The notes beneath the pieces are model-generated. The model was not told where the DNA came from. It made no database searches and was given only the letters and a program-made list of their open reading frames with translations. From Aquiflexum lacus (GTDB taxonomy: Bacteria; Bacteroidota; Bacteroidia; Cytophagales; Cyclobacteriaceae): a DNA stretch of 64,000 nucleotides. Shown here piece after piece: positions 1-9,289 of the stretch. Each line of letters starts with the position of its first letter. Position 1 is the stretch's first letter. The stretch spans positions 1-64,000 of the forward strand of contig NZ_JABFHF010000027.1 in the NCBI RefSeq assembly GCF_015476655.1. The letters run 5' to 3'. Made by a program: the position numbers and the translations under genes.

Positions 1-38
1 TTAAATCAACAGTTTATGTGCTTAGCCTGACGGCTATG

Positions 39-55
39 GCCTGCCGGCAGGCAGG
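39..55. repeat. GC-rich REP-like palindrome
   Basis: A perfect 14-nt palindrome (39-52) built on CCTGCCGGCAGG, extended by one extra CAGG unit. The same core recurs as a 20-nt palindrome at 30202-30221, again between genes. It stands out from the AT-rich intergenic DNA and is probably a dispersed REP-type element. The rest of positions 1-124 shows nothing else I can support. Confidence 0.6.
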
Positions 56-124
56 GATTCTTGTCGAAGCTACTCTTAAAACCGCTGAAAATTCAGAGGT
101 TTTTTTTGCCAAAGCCTTCCTACC

Positions 125-769
125 TCAATCTACCGGTTCCCCTTCTTTTTTAAGGCTTTCTTCAAATTCCTCCTTCAGTCTTTTTTCTACTTTTAAATCA
201 GTAAATACTGCTTGGACAAATTGTTCATCTTTGATAAAAAGGTTGATCCTTCTTTTTCCGTCTATTTTGTAGTAAACTTTTCCCTGTGTGGGATGATTGA
301 GTAATTTAAAATCATCTCCATACCATTCCTTGTATTTTACCAATACTTTTCCCAAAAGGCTATCCGCCCAATACTGCTTGTTCCAGGGCGCCCAAGCGAT
401 GTATGAATAAGTTACAGGCATTTCAAAGATTTTATTGTCAATAAAAGTAGGGAAAAAGCGCATACTGACTTCATTGTCAAACTCGTTCTTGATCCTGTGT
501 TCGACATTGGTATTTCCGCCCGGCCCTTGGGTAATCATCTGTTGCTTATTGAGTTCCGTACAATGGTCAAAGAAATCTTTTTGGGCCATACCCAAATGAA
601 TACCAAAGAACAAGCTGTCTGTTTGACTAATCTTGTCTTCCCCAAACCTGAACGAAGAGCTGTCACAAGCTTGAATACTGATCAGCCAACCTGTGATGAA
701 AACTATCGAAATATTATTTTTGAGCAGTCTATATAATGACCTACGTTGATTCTTATAATTCAAATTCAT
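125..769 (-). CDS. Hypothetical lipoprotein
   Basis: A 214-residue protein that I do not recognise. From the ATG at 769 it has a long basic N-terminus (NQRRSLYRLLKNN), a hydrophobic stretch and a lipobox-like LISIQAC, so it is probably exported and lipid-anchored. An upstream in-frame ATG at 817 would add 16 residues ahead of the signal and is less likely. The mature part is soluble and rich in aromatic and charged residues, ending in a Lys/Glu-rich helix (KRLKEEFEESLKKEGEPVD). It lies downstream of susD, but a terminator hairpin (875-904) separates the two, so cotranscription is doubtful. No function is proposed. Confidence 0.6.
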   Translation of the reverse strand: MNLNYKNQRRSLYRLLKNNISIVFITGWLISIQACDSSSFRFGEDKISQTDSLFFGIHLGMAQKDFFDHCTELNKQQMITQGPGGNTNVEHRIKNEFDNEVSMRFFPTFIDNKIFEMPVTYSYIAWAPWNKQYWADSLLGKVLVKYKEWYGDDFKLLNHPTQGKVYYKIDGKRRINLFIKDEQFVQAVFTDLKVEKRLKEEFEESLKKEGEPVD

Positions 770-874
770 TTGGATCTGGGTGTTTATAGAATTAAGGCCA
801 AGTAAATGATTTTCCATTAATTCTTCAATCTCTCTTGTGATTTTTCTCTTGTGATTAAGATCTGGAAATAAAAA

Positions 875-904
875 AGCAAGCTGAAATAAACATCTCAGCT
901 TGCT
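875..904 (-). terminator. Intrinsic terminator of susC-susD
   Basis: AGCAAGCTGA (875-884) pairs perfectly with TCAGCTTGCT (895-904) around a 10-nt loop. On the minus strand the stem is followed by a T run (the A run at about 870-874). It lies just after the susD stop codon. Confidence 0.8.
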
Positions 905-927
905 CAGAATTTCTGGAATTTATTTTT

Positions 928-2541
928 TTAATTATAACCTGGGTTTTGACTCAAGTTAGGATTGGCCAAAAGCTGTGGTTCAGGAATAGGGAACAATTCC
1001 CAATGGCTACCTGGAGCATGAACTCTCTTTGGACGGTTCATTCCCTGGAATGGCCACCAAGCTTCACCATACTTCTTGAATCTGATCAGATCCTGTCTTC
1101 TTGTCATTTCCACATACATCTCTCTTCCTCTTTCCTCAAAAAGGTTTTGTTCAGTAAGTGTAGTAAATGGTTCGAGATTACCTGCCCTTTCCCTGATTTG
1201 ATTGACCAAAGCAAGTGCTTCTGCTGTCTGTCCAAGTCTAAATCTAGCTTCAGCCAAGGAAAGAATGGCATCAGACAGCCTAAAGACAACAAAGTCATTG
1301 CTCATGTTGTTAGTACCACCCATTTCAAACTCGTATTTTGCAATTCTGGCACCTGCTTGTCTCAAACCTCCTGGAGAGATCTCATTTAGGAAAGGCATAA
1401 AGGTAATTGGTAAACCATCAGGATCATTTGTTTCCACTCCCGGATCTTCCAATCTTGATCCATCAGATCTAAATTGAGGACCAACCAAGAAATTACTTAA
1501 CCTTCCATCAACTGTACCTACTGACTGTTCCAAGGCAAGACCCTTCCAAACAGGTCCTTGAACTCCAGGATTTTGGACAGGATCAACATAGGAATTATAA
1601 AACTCTTCCACAGTCTGATATCCATTCCATGGCTGTTGGGTAAGGTTGAAAGTTGCCTGACTGGCAATGTGCAAGGTCATCATCACCCAGTTAAAGCCCC
1701 CTGCAAACACCTTGTCATAAGGATAAACAAATATATTTTCAGCAGATCCTGCATTATTAATAGCAAAATTACCTTGATAAGTTGGGTTTAAACTATAAGG
1801 ACCGGTATTGATAATCTCTTCTGCATCAGCAGCTGCCAAGGCCCATTGCGCTGTACCTGTATACACTTCAGCATTGAGATACATTTTCATTCTGATCATC
1901 AAAGCTGACCACTTGGTCATTCTGCCATAGGTAGTACCATCTTTTGCAGTAGGCAATAACGGAATAATCTCATTCAACTCAGAAAGGATGAAATTATAGA
2001 TTTCTTGTCTTGGCTTTGTTGAAGGAGATTCCAAATCAGTAAAATCTGTCACCAAAGGTACATTCCCAAAAGCATCCATTGCCCAATAATAGTACAAAGC
2101 TCTTAATGCCCTCAATTCCGCTATAAACGCTGGAGAATTGGGATTATCCAAAGTCTCAAAGGAGAAAATCAACCTGTTACAGGTATTGATTCCACCAAAA
2201 AGGAAGTTCCATGAGTTTTGGAAGAAGGGATTATCAGGCAGAAAGTCATGTTGGTGCAATTGCAACAAAACCCCTCCATCAAACCAGTCTCCACCTTTAT
2301 GAGAAACAACAATCTCATCTGATGATATCTCATTGATGGACCAAAGGCCCGAATGGTTTCCTAATCCACCTAAGGACCTATATGCTGCACCCAATGCTGA
2401 GATAAACTCTTCTTCAGTCTGAAAGAAGTTGTCTGCAGTTACATCACTGAATACTTGTTCCTCCAAATCAACACAGGATGAAGCGAAAAAACTCATCCCC
2501 AGGCCAATTAGGAAGTATCGTATGTTTAGTATATTTTTCAT
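928..2541 (-). CDS. SusD/RagB family nutrient-binding lipoprotein
   Basis: A 537-residue outer-membrane lipoprotein that caps its TonB-dependent partner and captures the substrate. The signal peptide ends in FASSC (lipid-modified Cys at residue 23). The N-terminal motif SDVTADNFFQTEEEF, a run of TPR-like helices, LRALRALYYYWAMDAFGNVPLV near residues 165-185, and the C-terminal ERGREMYVEMTRRQDLIRF with FPIP are all typical of SusD/RagB. Its length is typical of the family. It is 20 bp downstream of the SusC gene in the same operon. No glycoside hydrolase or sulfatase lies nearby, so the substrate cannot be read from CAZyme context. Confidence 0.95.
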   Translation of the reverse strand: MKNILNIRYFLIGLGMSFFASSCVDLEEQVFSDVTADNFFQTEEEFISALGAAYRSLGGLGNHSGLWSINEISSDEIVVSHKGGDWFDGGVLLQLHQHDFLPDNPFFQNSWNFLFGGINTCNRLIFSFETLDNPNSPAFIAELRALRALYYYWAMDAFGNVPLVTDFTDLESPSTKPRQEIYNFILSELNEIIPLLPTAKDGTTYGRMTKWSALMIRMKMYLNAEVYTGTAQWALAAADAEEIINTGPYSLNPTYQGNFAINNAGSAENIFVYPYDKVFAGGFNWVMMTLHIASQATFNLTQQPWNGYQTVEEFYNSYVDPVQNPGVQGPVWKGLALEQSVGTVDGRLSNFLVGPQFRSDGSRLEDPGVETNDPDGLPITFMPFLNEISPGGLRQAGARIAKYEFEMGGTNNMSNDFVVFRLSDAILSLAEARFRLGQTAEALALVNQIRERAGNLEPFTTLTEQNLFEERGREMYVEMTRRQDLIRFKKYGEAWWPFQGMNRPKRVHAPGSHWELFPIPEPQLLANPNLSQNPGYN

Positions 2542-2561
2542 AAGATCTTAATTGTTTTAGC

Positions 2562-5525
2562 TTAGAAACTGACGTTAATTCCAAGTGTGGTGATAGTAGT
2601 AGTAAAATAAGTTGCTCTACGCTCGATTCCTGGCGCCAATGGGTCACCATTTTCAGAATCAAGGTACCTAACTTCGGGATCAACACCAGTGTATCCTGTA
2701 AACATGAAAGGATTCTGCACAGATATGAACGTCCTCAATCTGGAAACACTTCTTCCTTGTCCTATATTAAAATTATAACCTAAGGTCGCGTTATCCAAAA
2801 CCACAAAATCTGCTTTCTCCACATGACTGCTGTTATACTGAGCCACGTTGATGGAAGGGTCATAATATTTAGTATTTACAATGTTATAGTTTTGAACTGT
2901 GGTACTTTCAGTGTTTTCATAGAAACCTCTATAACTGTTGATCAAGTAGTGACCGATAGAACCTCTAAAGAAGAAATTCAAATCCCAGTTTTTGTAGTTA
3001 ATCGTATTGTTGAAACCAAAGTTGAAAGTGGGATAAGCCGTTCCTAATTGAGTCCTGTCATCGTTACAGTTACAGTACACCGGATTACCGTTATCATCAA
3101 CAGCGGAACCGTCGATAACTTTCAATCTTGGGCTACCATTTTCATTGACACCGTCAAATAATGGCCCCCAAATCTGACCTAAAGGACCATTTTCCTGAAC
3201 CCTGATCAATTGGGTCAGGTTTTGTCCAGGAGACCCGAAATTTGAACGGTAATTCACCTCACCAAACGAAAGGTCTCCCGCGGACAAGCTACGTAGGTTT
3301 GTTCTCAAAGTAGAGAAATTCAAACCTGTAGTCCAGCGGAACTGTCCTTTCTGAACAGCTTGATAGTTGACCATAAATTCGATTCCTGAATTCACCATTT
3401 CTCCTATATTCAAAACTGTTTGCGGGAAAAGGTTTGGTGGAACAGGAACGTTGATAGGAAGAAGCATTCCTGTGGTTACCCTCGTATAATAATCAAAGGA
3501 ACCGTCTATTTTGTTATTTAAAATTACAAAATCCATTCCGAAATTGTATTCATCTTTTGTTTCCCAAGCCAAGTCAGGATTGGGATTTGATACAGGGCCA
3601 AACGAAGGAACGAAATTACCATTGTAGAAGAAGTTACCTTGACGACCAAATCTTAACAAAGAAAGATAAGATTGGCCAGGTTGAGTTCCAGTCCTACCAT
3701 AACTTGCTCTTACTTTCATGGCACTTACGGTGGGTATATCTACTAGATTGGCGATGTTCACGCCGGCACTGATGGCTGGGAATAAACCCCACTTATTGTT
3801 GGCACCAAATCTAGAAGAACCTTCATACCTAGCACTGACAGACAATAAATAAGTATCGTCCCAATTGAAGTTAGCACGACCAAAGAAAGCTACCAACCTA
3901 TTCTGATTTGCAAAACTTGAGACATTGGCCAAACCATTTGCTAAATCTAGGGCTGCGCCTACATTATTGTAAGTAAATACGTCTGTTAAAAAGTCTCCCG
4001 CCTCGATAAAGCTCCCCTGATTGAAAAACTCCTGGAATGAATATCCACCTAAAAACGCCATATTTAGTTTCCCTGCATTGGTATCATAATTTAGAGTTGT
4101 TTCAAACAGGTCATTCAACCTCTCTTGATTTCTGACTGAAGCCAATCCATTTCGACCAAATCCGCCTCCAAATTTAGCTGTTTTTGGAGAATAATTGCCC
4201 CTCCAATCACTTTCACGCTGGGTTGCGTAGAAAACAGCAGCACGGAATTTACTTGTAAAATTATATTCGCCTCGAATACTGGCCAATAATCTACTGTCAC
4301 GTCCATCAGCTATATTTTGCTCAGCGATAGAAACAGGGTTGAACCAATCAAAAATATCCCGCTCATAATATCCACCAAAATCAGGGCTTTGTGGATTAGG
4401 ATCAAATACGGGAACTGTTGGATTACTTACAATGGCATAACGGAATGAATTATCATTTCCGAACCTTCTGTCAATAGAAGTATTTGAAATATTGACGGTA
4501 AAAATTGCTTTATCCTTCAAGGCCCTTTGGGTAAGGTTTAACCTTGCATTCAGTTGGTTAAAGCCTGAGTTGATACCTACTCCCTCTGCATTTCTGGAGT
4601 TGATGGAAACCCTGTAAGCGGTAGTAGCAGAACCTCCACCTAGGGATAAATTGTGAACATTGGTATATGCAGTACTGGTAACTTCATCCAACCAATTGGT
4701 ATTTCCACCTAAGTCAACCATACCCGGTACTTGACGGTATTCGTCAGCCGTCATGACCGAAATGGTTCTGGCTACATTTTCTACAGCACCGCTTCCATTG
4801 TATTCTACAACAGTCCTACCAGTTTTACCTGTTTTGGTCGTTACCAGAATTACACCGGCTGAACCCCTTGTTCCATAAATAGCCGCAGCTGAACCATCTT
4901 TCAATACATCAATGGATTCGATGTCATTGGGATCAACAGTCGCCAAAGAACCACCGATTACACCGTCAATTACTACCAATGGTTCAGCATTCTCACCAAT
5001 GGAGGAGATCCCTCTCAAACGCATATTGAAACCTCCATTTGGGTTTCCACCTGGTCTCGCTATATTAAGGCCTGCCACTTTACCTTGCAGCAATTGCCTC
5101 GGGTCATTAACTGTACCTTGGTTGAAGTTTTCAGCTTTGACACTCGTTACTGCACTGGTAATTTCCTTTCTTTCTTGAGTTCCGTAGCCTACGACAATGA
5201 CCTCGTTGAGGGCTTGAACTGAAGGTGATAAAGCTACATTGATGATAGACCTATTTCCAACTGCTTCTTCAATGGTCGTGAATCCAATAAAAGAAAATAC
5301 CAAGACGTCACTGTCACCTGCTGAAATAGTAAAGTTTCCGTCCAAATCTGTAATAGCACCTCTAGTGGTGCCCTTTACAATAACACTGACTCCAGGAATT
5401 CCCTCTCCGGAATCCGATTCAGCCACTTTTCCTGTAATCTGTCCCTGCTGGGCGTAGGCAAAATTAATCACCGAACATCCCATGAGAAACAACAACAGGA
5501 AATACCTTGTAAATTGTTTTTTCAT
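2562..5525 (-). CDS. SusC/RagA family TonB-dependent outer-membrane transporter
   Basis: A 987-residue active importer that works with the SusD-like lipoprotein encoded downstream. In order: signal peptide ending around YAQQG; a carboxypeptidase-D-like regulatory domain (about 28-110: GQITGKVAESDSGEGIPGVSV, then TDLDGNFTI); the SusC signature VGYGTQERKEITSAV at about 112-126; the plug with LLQGKVAGLNI, VIDGV and VLKDGSAAAIYGTRG; then a large beta-barrel ending in Phe. The length is normal. The 384-bp upstream gap probably holds its promoter. The long untranslated leader (about 210 nt if the marked -7 element is right) could be a control region. Confidence 0.96.
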   Translation of the reverse strand: MKKQFTRYFLLLFLMGCSVINFAYAQQGQITGKVAESDSGEGIPGVSVIVKGTTRGAITDLDGNFTISAGDSDVLVFSFIGFTTIEEAVGNRSIINVALSPSVQALNEVIVVGYGTQERKEITSAVTSVKAENFNQGTVNDPRQLLQGKVAGLNIARPGGNPNGGFNMRLRGISSIGENAEPLVVIDGVIGGSLATVDPNDIESIDVLKDGSAAAIYGTRGSAGVILVTTKTGKTGRTVVEYNGSGAVENVARTISVMTADEYRQVPGMVDLGGNTNWLDEVTSTAYTNVHNLSLGGGSATTAYRVSINSRNAEGVGINSGFNQLNARLNLTQRALKDKAIFTVNISNTSIDRRFGNDNSFRYAIVSNPTVPVFDPNPQSPDFGGYYERDIFDWFNPVSIAEQNIADGRDSRLLASIRGEYNFTSKFRAAVFYATQRESDWRGNYSPKTAKFGGGFGRNGLASVRNQERLNDLFETTLNYDTNAGKLNMAFLGGYSFQEFFNQGSFIEAGDFLTDVFTYNNVGAALDLANGLANVSSFANQNRLVAFFGRANFNWDDTYLLSVSARYEGSSRFGANNKWGLFPAISAGVNIANLVDIPTVSAMKVRASYGRTGTQPGQSYLSLLRFGRQGNFFYNGNFVPSFGPVSNPNPDLAWETKDEYNFGMDFVILNNKIDGSFDYYTRVTTGMLLPINVPVPPNLFPQTVLNIGEMVNSGIEFMVNYQAVQKGQFRWTTGLNFSTLRTNLRSLSAGDLSFGEVNYRSNFGSPGQNLTQLIRVQENGPLGQIWGPLFDGVNENGSPRLKVIDGSAVDDNGNPVYCNCNDDRTQLGTAYPTFNFGFNNTINYKNWDLNFFFRGSIGHYLINSYRGFYENTESTTVQNYNIVNTKYYDPSINVAQYNSSHVEKADFVVLDNATLGYNFNIGQGRSVSRLRTFISVQNPFMFTGYTGVDPEVRYLDSENGDPLAPGIERRATYFTTTITTLGINVSF

Positions 5526-5735
5526 TGATTAATGGGTTTAATTGATGGGTTTGAATATATTTAATGAATGTTCTTTTTTTTCAAGAAGTAGATTTGTTAG
5601 ACCTATTTCCTGTCAAAAAGACAATTATTCTGGAAAAGATATTGAGTTTTTTTTAAATTAAGGTAATCAATTAGCGTTTTATTTTGTAAAAATGTAAAAA
5701 ACCCTGAATTCATACTTTTATGATTCGATTGCATA

Positions 5736-5743
5736 CAAATATA
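5736..5743 (-). promoter_or_regulatory. Candidate -7 element for susC; only feature seen in gap 5526-5909
   Basis: On the minus strand this reads TATATTTG, an exact match to the Bacteroidota -7 consensus TAnnTTTG. I do not see a well-spaced -33 TTG. In AT-rich DNA such matches also occur by chance. The rest of the 384-bp gap between the dipeptidase and susC is AT-rich and shows no gene or clear repeat. Confidence 0.35.
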
Positions 5744-5909
5744 ATTTGGAATTTACATAAAATATCTATTCTCAAATCAAAAATGATTTTAACAATTCCT
5801 GTTAAAGGATGTTAATTTTTAACTTTATTAATAAAAAATATTAATAATTATATTTATTTGGAAATAAGCTATCTTTTTTACTTAATGTCATAGCCCTCGA
5901 CTTATGTAT

Positions 5910-6980
5910 TTAAGACCATGCTTTTCTCAGTAATCCTATCCAATTACCGAACATCACCCCTTCTATTTCTTTGGTATTATATCCTCTTTTGGTCAAAAGT
6001 GATGGTATAGATTGTAAATCTGCAATGGATTCCAAATCATAAGGACACTGCTCACTACCAAATGCCCCATCCAAATCGGACCCAATGCCAATATGATTGG
6101 CATTTCCTGCAAGCTGGCAGATATGATCCATGTGGTCAATCATTTTTTCAAGGTTGCAATCCATTGCTTTAGGGGTTGACTTGCCCCTTACCCAGCCGGG
6201 CACCATCATCCAAGCATCCAACGCTCCTCCAATCACGGCTCCTCTCTCAATGAGTACTTTAATCTGTTCATCTGAAAATTGACGGTTATGATCCACCAAT
6301 TTTCGGCAGTTACTATGGCTTGCCCAAACATGGCCCTGAAAAACATCCATCGCTTCCCAGAAACTGTCATCACATAGGTGGGTTGCGTCCAGAATGATAT
6401 TCAATCTTTCCATCTCCTTTAAAAGTTCTCTTCCATCAATGCCAAGTCCCCCCGTTGCATCAGTTCCATTGGCATACCTCCCTGGGCCATAATGCGCCGG
6501 CCCTAAGGCTCTCAGTCCATGCTGATGGGCTTTTTCAAGGTAATTTAAATTGACAATAGAATCTGCCCCCTCCAAAGAAAGGATATATCCTATGGGTTTT
6601 GTGCTCCATGGCAATTCATGCAACCAAAGCTGAAGATGTTTTTCAAGGCTTTCAAGATCATTGACCTGAACCATTTCTCCTTGCTCTTCCATGGCTTTGT
6701 ACCAGGCCAATTGTCCTTGGGTCTGTGCCCATGCCTGTTCGGGAGAATGCCAGCCCGGCAAAGGATTGTCTTTCTTTACATATCGGGCAATCTGAGTAGC
6801 GACTACCAATCCGATATTCCCTTTTCTCAATTCAGGAAGGGATACGACCGCATTGCCCCTATCAGGTTTGTCTTTAAGCCCCTTCTCCCTTAAATTGATT
6901 TCGGCAACAGGTCTTTTAAGATCCCTGTTCCATTCCAGGGCGTTCATACTGAGGTCGAGGTGGGCGTCTATGGTGAACAT
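5910..6980 (-). CDS. Membrane dipeptidase, peptidase family M19
   Basis: A 356-residue zinc dipeptidase of the renal-dipeptidase family, which cleaves dipeptides including those with D-residues. Metal-site motifs are visible: DAHLD at residues 5-9 (HxD), the bridging Glu in LSLEGADS near 130, DATHL near 198, HSNCR near 220, and GSDLDGAFG near 303. There is no signal peptide, so a cytoplasmic location is likely. It is followed on the same strand by susC and preceded by a RidA-like gene and a GntP permease, which suggests a small-molecule (peptide or amino-acid) uptake and breakdown neighbourhood. The physiological substrate is not shown by the sequence. Confidence 0.92.
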   Translation of the reverse strand: MFTIDAHLDLSMNALEWNRDLKRPVAEINLREKGLKDKPDRGNAVVSLPELRKGNIGLVVATQIARYVKKDNPLPGWHSPEQAWAQTQGQLAWYKAMEEQGEMVQVNDLESLEKHLQLWLHELPWSTKPIGYILSLEGADSIVNLNYLEKAHQHGLRALGPAHYGPGRYANGTDATGGLGIDGRELLKEMERLNIILDATHLCDDSFWEAMDVFQGHVWASHSNCRKLVDHNRQFSDEQIKVLIERGAVIGGALDAWMMVPGWVRGKSTPKAMDCNLEKMIDHMDHICQLAGNANHIGIGSDLDGAFGSEQCPYDLESIADLQSIPSLLTKRGYNTKEIEGVMFGNWIGLLRKAWS

Positions 6981-7127
6981 TTGGAGGGTAGATTGTAGAT
7001 TTTAGATTGTGGTTTGTGGTTTGTGGTAAAATTAAGAGGGCTCTTTATGTTTGCACTTAAGAAAACATGAAAAGGTCAAATTCTTAGTTTCACGCTACTT
7101 CTATCTTCGAGCTTCCGTCTCATTAAT

Positions 7128-7592
7128 CTACTTCAACTCAAACATCGCTTCAATTTCCACGGGAATATTATCCGGCAAAGATCCAAAGCCAACTGCACTT
7201 CTAACTCCTATTCCATTCTCTGATCCCCATACGGAAGCAAAAAGCTCACTGCATCCGTTGATGACATAAGGATGTTTTTCAAAATCTGATGTACAGTTTA
7301 CCATACCCAAAACCTTAATTACTCTTTTTACCTTATTAAGACTGCCAATGTTTGCCCTTATGGTGGCCAGCATGGCCAAGCCTACTTGCCTTGCTGCAAG
7401 TTTTCCTGCTTCAATATCTAAGTCTTCACCTATTCTGCCTATAATAAGGGTCCCATCTTTTTGAACTGTGCCATGCCCTGAGAGAAATAAGTATTTGCCA
7501 TCTACCAAACAAGGCTTATAAACCCCAAGAGGTTTTGGTGGTGGTGGAAGTTGTAGACCTAGATCTGAGAAGTTTTCTTCTGGTGTTTTCAT
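7128..7592 (-). CDS. RidA/YjgF/UK114 family protein
   Basis: A 154-residue member of the RidA superfamily, nearest to the longer YjgF_YER057c_UK114-like subfamily. Archetypal RidA enzymes hydrolyse reactive enamine/imine intermediates from PLP enzymes. Visible features are YLFLSGHG (34-41), GKLAARQVGLAMLATI, VKRVIKVLGMVNC and the closing VGFGSLPDNIPVEIEAMFEL, with Glu near the C-terminus as in the family. The usual catalytic Arg seen in RidA proper (R105 type) is not obvious; the equivalent region reads NGIGVRSAVG, where R is present. The 147-bp upstream spacer to the dipeptidase contains only a short TTGTGG-type simple repeat. The gap on the other side (7593-7874) begins with a GAGACGTGAGAC-like purine-rich repeat. 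Confidence 0.88.
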   Translation of the reverse strand: MKTPEENFSDLGLQLPPPPKPLGVYKPCLVDGKYLFLSGHGTVQKDGTLIIGRIGEDLDIEAGKLAARQVGLAMLATIRANIGSLNKVKRVIKVLGMVNCTSDFEKHPYVINGCSELFASVWGSENGIGVRSAVGFGSLPDNIPVEIEAMFELK

Positions 7593-7874
7593 TTTTTAAG
7601 ATATGAGACGTGAGACATAAGACCTGCTGACCTGTAGTCAAATGGTAGACAATAGATCGCTATCCTTTAGGAGATAAGATGAGTTTTATATTTTAAAATT
7701 CGTTTTTGGCTTTGGCATAGATATTATGTAAATATCAAAATGGATACCTACAATGATACAAGTATTTGTCAAAACCCAATAGTTTATTTGTTAAATTTTA
7801 GATTTTATCATCGTAATGCAGGCAGCGGATGCTCATCCGACATCTTTCACCGATCATCATTCAGATCTAATTTA

Positions 7875-9188
7875 TCAGATAAAGGCATCCAAAATCATTA
7901 CCCCGCCAAGTCCAACTACGGCCACAATGGTTTCCATCAATGACCAGGATTTGAGGGTGTCCTTGACGCTGACGTTGAAATATTCTTTGAATAACCAGAA
8001 TCCAGCATCATTAAAATGAGAAAACATCAGACTTCCAGCCCCGATAGACAATACCAACAAGTTGGGATCGACGGAACCACCCGAGACCAAAGGGGCAATA
8101 ATTCCTGCGGTGGTCAGGCCAGCGACAGTGGCAGAACCTACACAAACCCTGATGATCGCAGTAATGGTCCACGCCAAAATCAATGGGTGGACATCCCAAC
8201 CTTGGAGAGAATCTGCTATGGTCTGACTCACCCCCGAATCCATCAATACCTGCTTCAGTGCACCTGCCCCGGCAATAATGAGCAAAATCATGGCCACATC
8301 TTTGGAAGCAACCACATATATGTCCATTAAAGTAGGAATAGAAAATTTCATCCTGACACCAATTGTAAATGTGGCAAGCAATAAAGAGATCAACATGACC
8401 ATTCCGGGATCTCCTACGAATTTGATATATGGAAAAAGCCAATGCTCATTGGACATATTCAAAGTGAGAACCGTGGTGCCGATCAGAAAGAAAACCGGAA
8501 ACAAAGCAGAGAAGAAACTATTAAAAGTTCCAGGAAGGTCTTCCTCAGCTTTAGGCTTGGCCTGAAAAGTCTCCAAAGGTTTGGCTTCAATATTCTTTAG
8601 AAATCTGGCAAATACCGGACCTGCAATGATAATTGTGGGAATTACGATGATCAGGCCATAAGCCAAAGTCAAACCCATATTGGCACCAAACTGTGCGACC
8701 AAAGCCGCCGGTGAAGGATGTGGCGGTAAAAATCCATGAGTTACAGATAGCGCTGCCAACAACGGAATCCCTACATAAACCGCAGGAAGTTTATACTGAT
8801 AGGAAACAGTGAAAACCAAAGGGACCAACAAAACAAATCCGACATTATAAAATAACGGAATACCAACAACCAAGCCTGTCACCATCATAGCCCAGGTCAC
8901 ATTTTTGACGCCAAAAATAGACATCAATGTATCTGATATTCGCTGGGCAGCACCGCTTTCTGCCACCAGTTTGCCCAACATGGCACCCATCACGATAACA
9001 ATTACCAAGTCGCCGAGGATTCCACCAATTCCTTTTTGGACCGAACCTGCAATCAGTTCGGGGGGTATTCCCAAAAGAAAGCCTGCGAGAATGGAAGAAA
9101 TCAAAAATGCTATAAATGGATTAAACTTGAGCCAGGTGATCAATAGAATCAGCACCAAAATACTGATGAAGACAAATACAAATGACAT
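7875..9188 (-). CDS. GntP family permease (gluconate/organic-acid:H+ symporter)
   Basis: A 437-residue inner-membrane transporter with about 12 hydrophobic segments. GntP-family hallmarks include the ITWLKFNPFIAFLISSI start, GIPPELIAGSVQKGIGGILG, SVTHGFLPPHPSPAALVAQF near 155-175, a late CVGSATVAGLTTAGIIAPL, and the C-terminal SHFNDAGFWLFKEYF. The family imports gluconate and related hydroxy-acids; the actual substrate here cannot be assigned. It is in the same orientation as the RidA-like and dipeptidase genes but 282 bp upstream of the former, so it may have its own promoter. Confidence 0.93.
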   Translation of the reverse strand: MSFVFVFISILVLILLITWLKFNPFIAFLISSILAGFLLGIPPELIAGSVQKGIGGILGDLVIVIVMGAMLGKLVAESGAAQRISDTLMSIFGVKNVTWAMMVTGLVVGIPLFYNVGFVLLVPLVFTVSYQYKLPAVYVGIPLLAALSVTHGFLPPHPSPAALVAQFGANMGLTLAYGLIIVIPTIIIAGPVFARFLKNIEAKPLETFQAKPKAEEDLPGTFNSFFSALFPVFFLIGTTVLTLNMSNEHWLFPYIKFVGDPGMVMLISLLLATFTIGVRMKFSIPTLMDIYVVASKDVAMILLIIAGAGALKQVLMDSGVSQTIADSLQGWDVHPLILAWTITAIIRVCVGSATVAGLTTAGIIAPLVSGGSVDPNLLVLSIGAGSLMFSHFNDAGFWLFKEYFNVSVKDTLKSWSLMETIVAVVGLGGVMILDAFI

Positions 9189-9289
9189 AGGTTGGGTCTA
9201 GGTTAACGAACCAAGTTAAATAATTAATCGGGATTGACTTATCGAAGTCACCTCAATATTATTTGAATGGTCATACTTTTGTTTATATT

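Noticed and set aside
946-1389. Open frame of 147 codons on the + strand
   Set aside because: It lies antisense within susD and is a shadow of its codon usage.
8011-8442. Open frame of 143 codons on the minus strand
   Set aside because: It is out of frame inside the GntP permease gene; the membrane-helix frame is clearly the real one.
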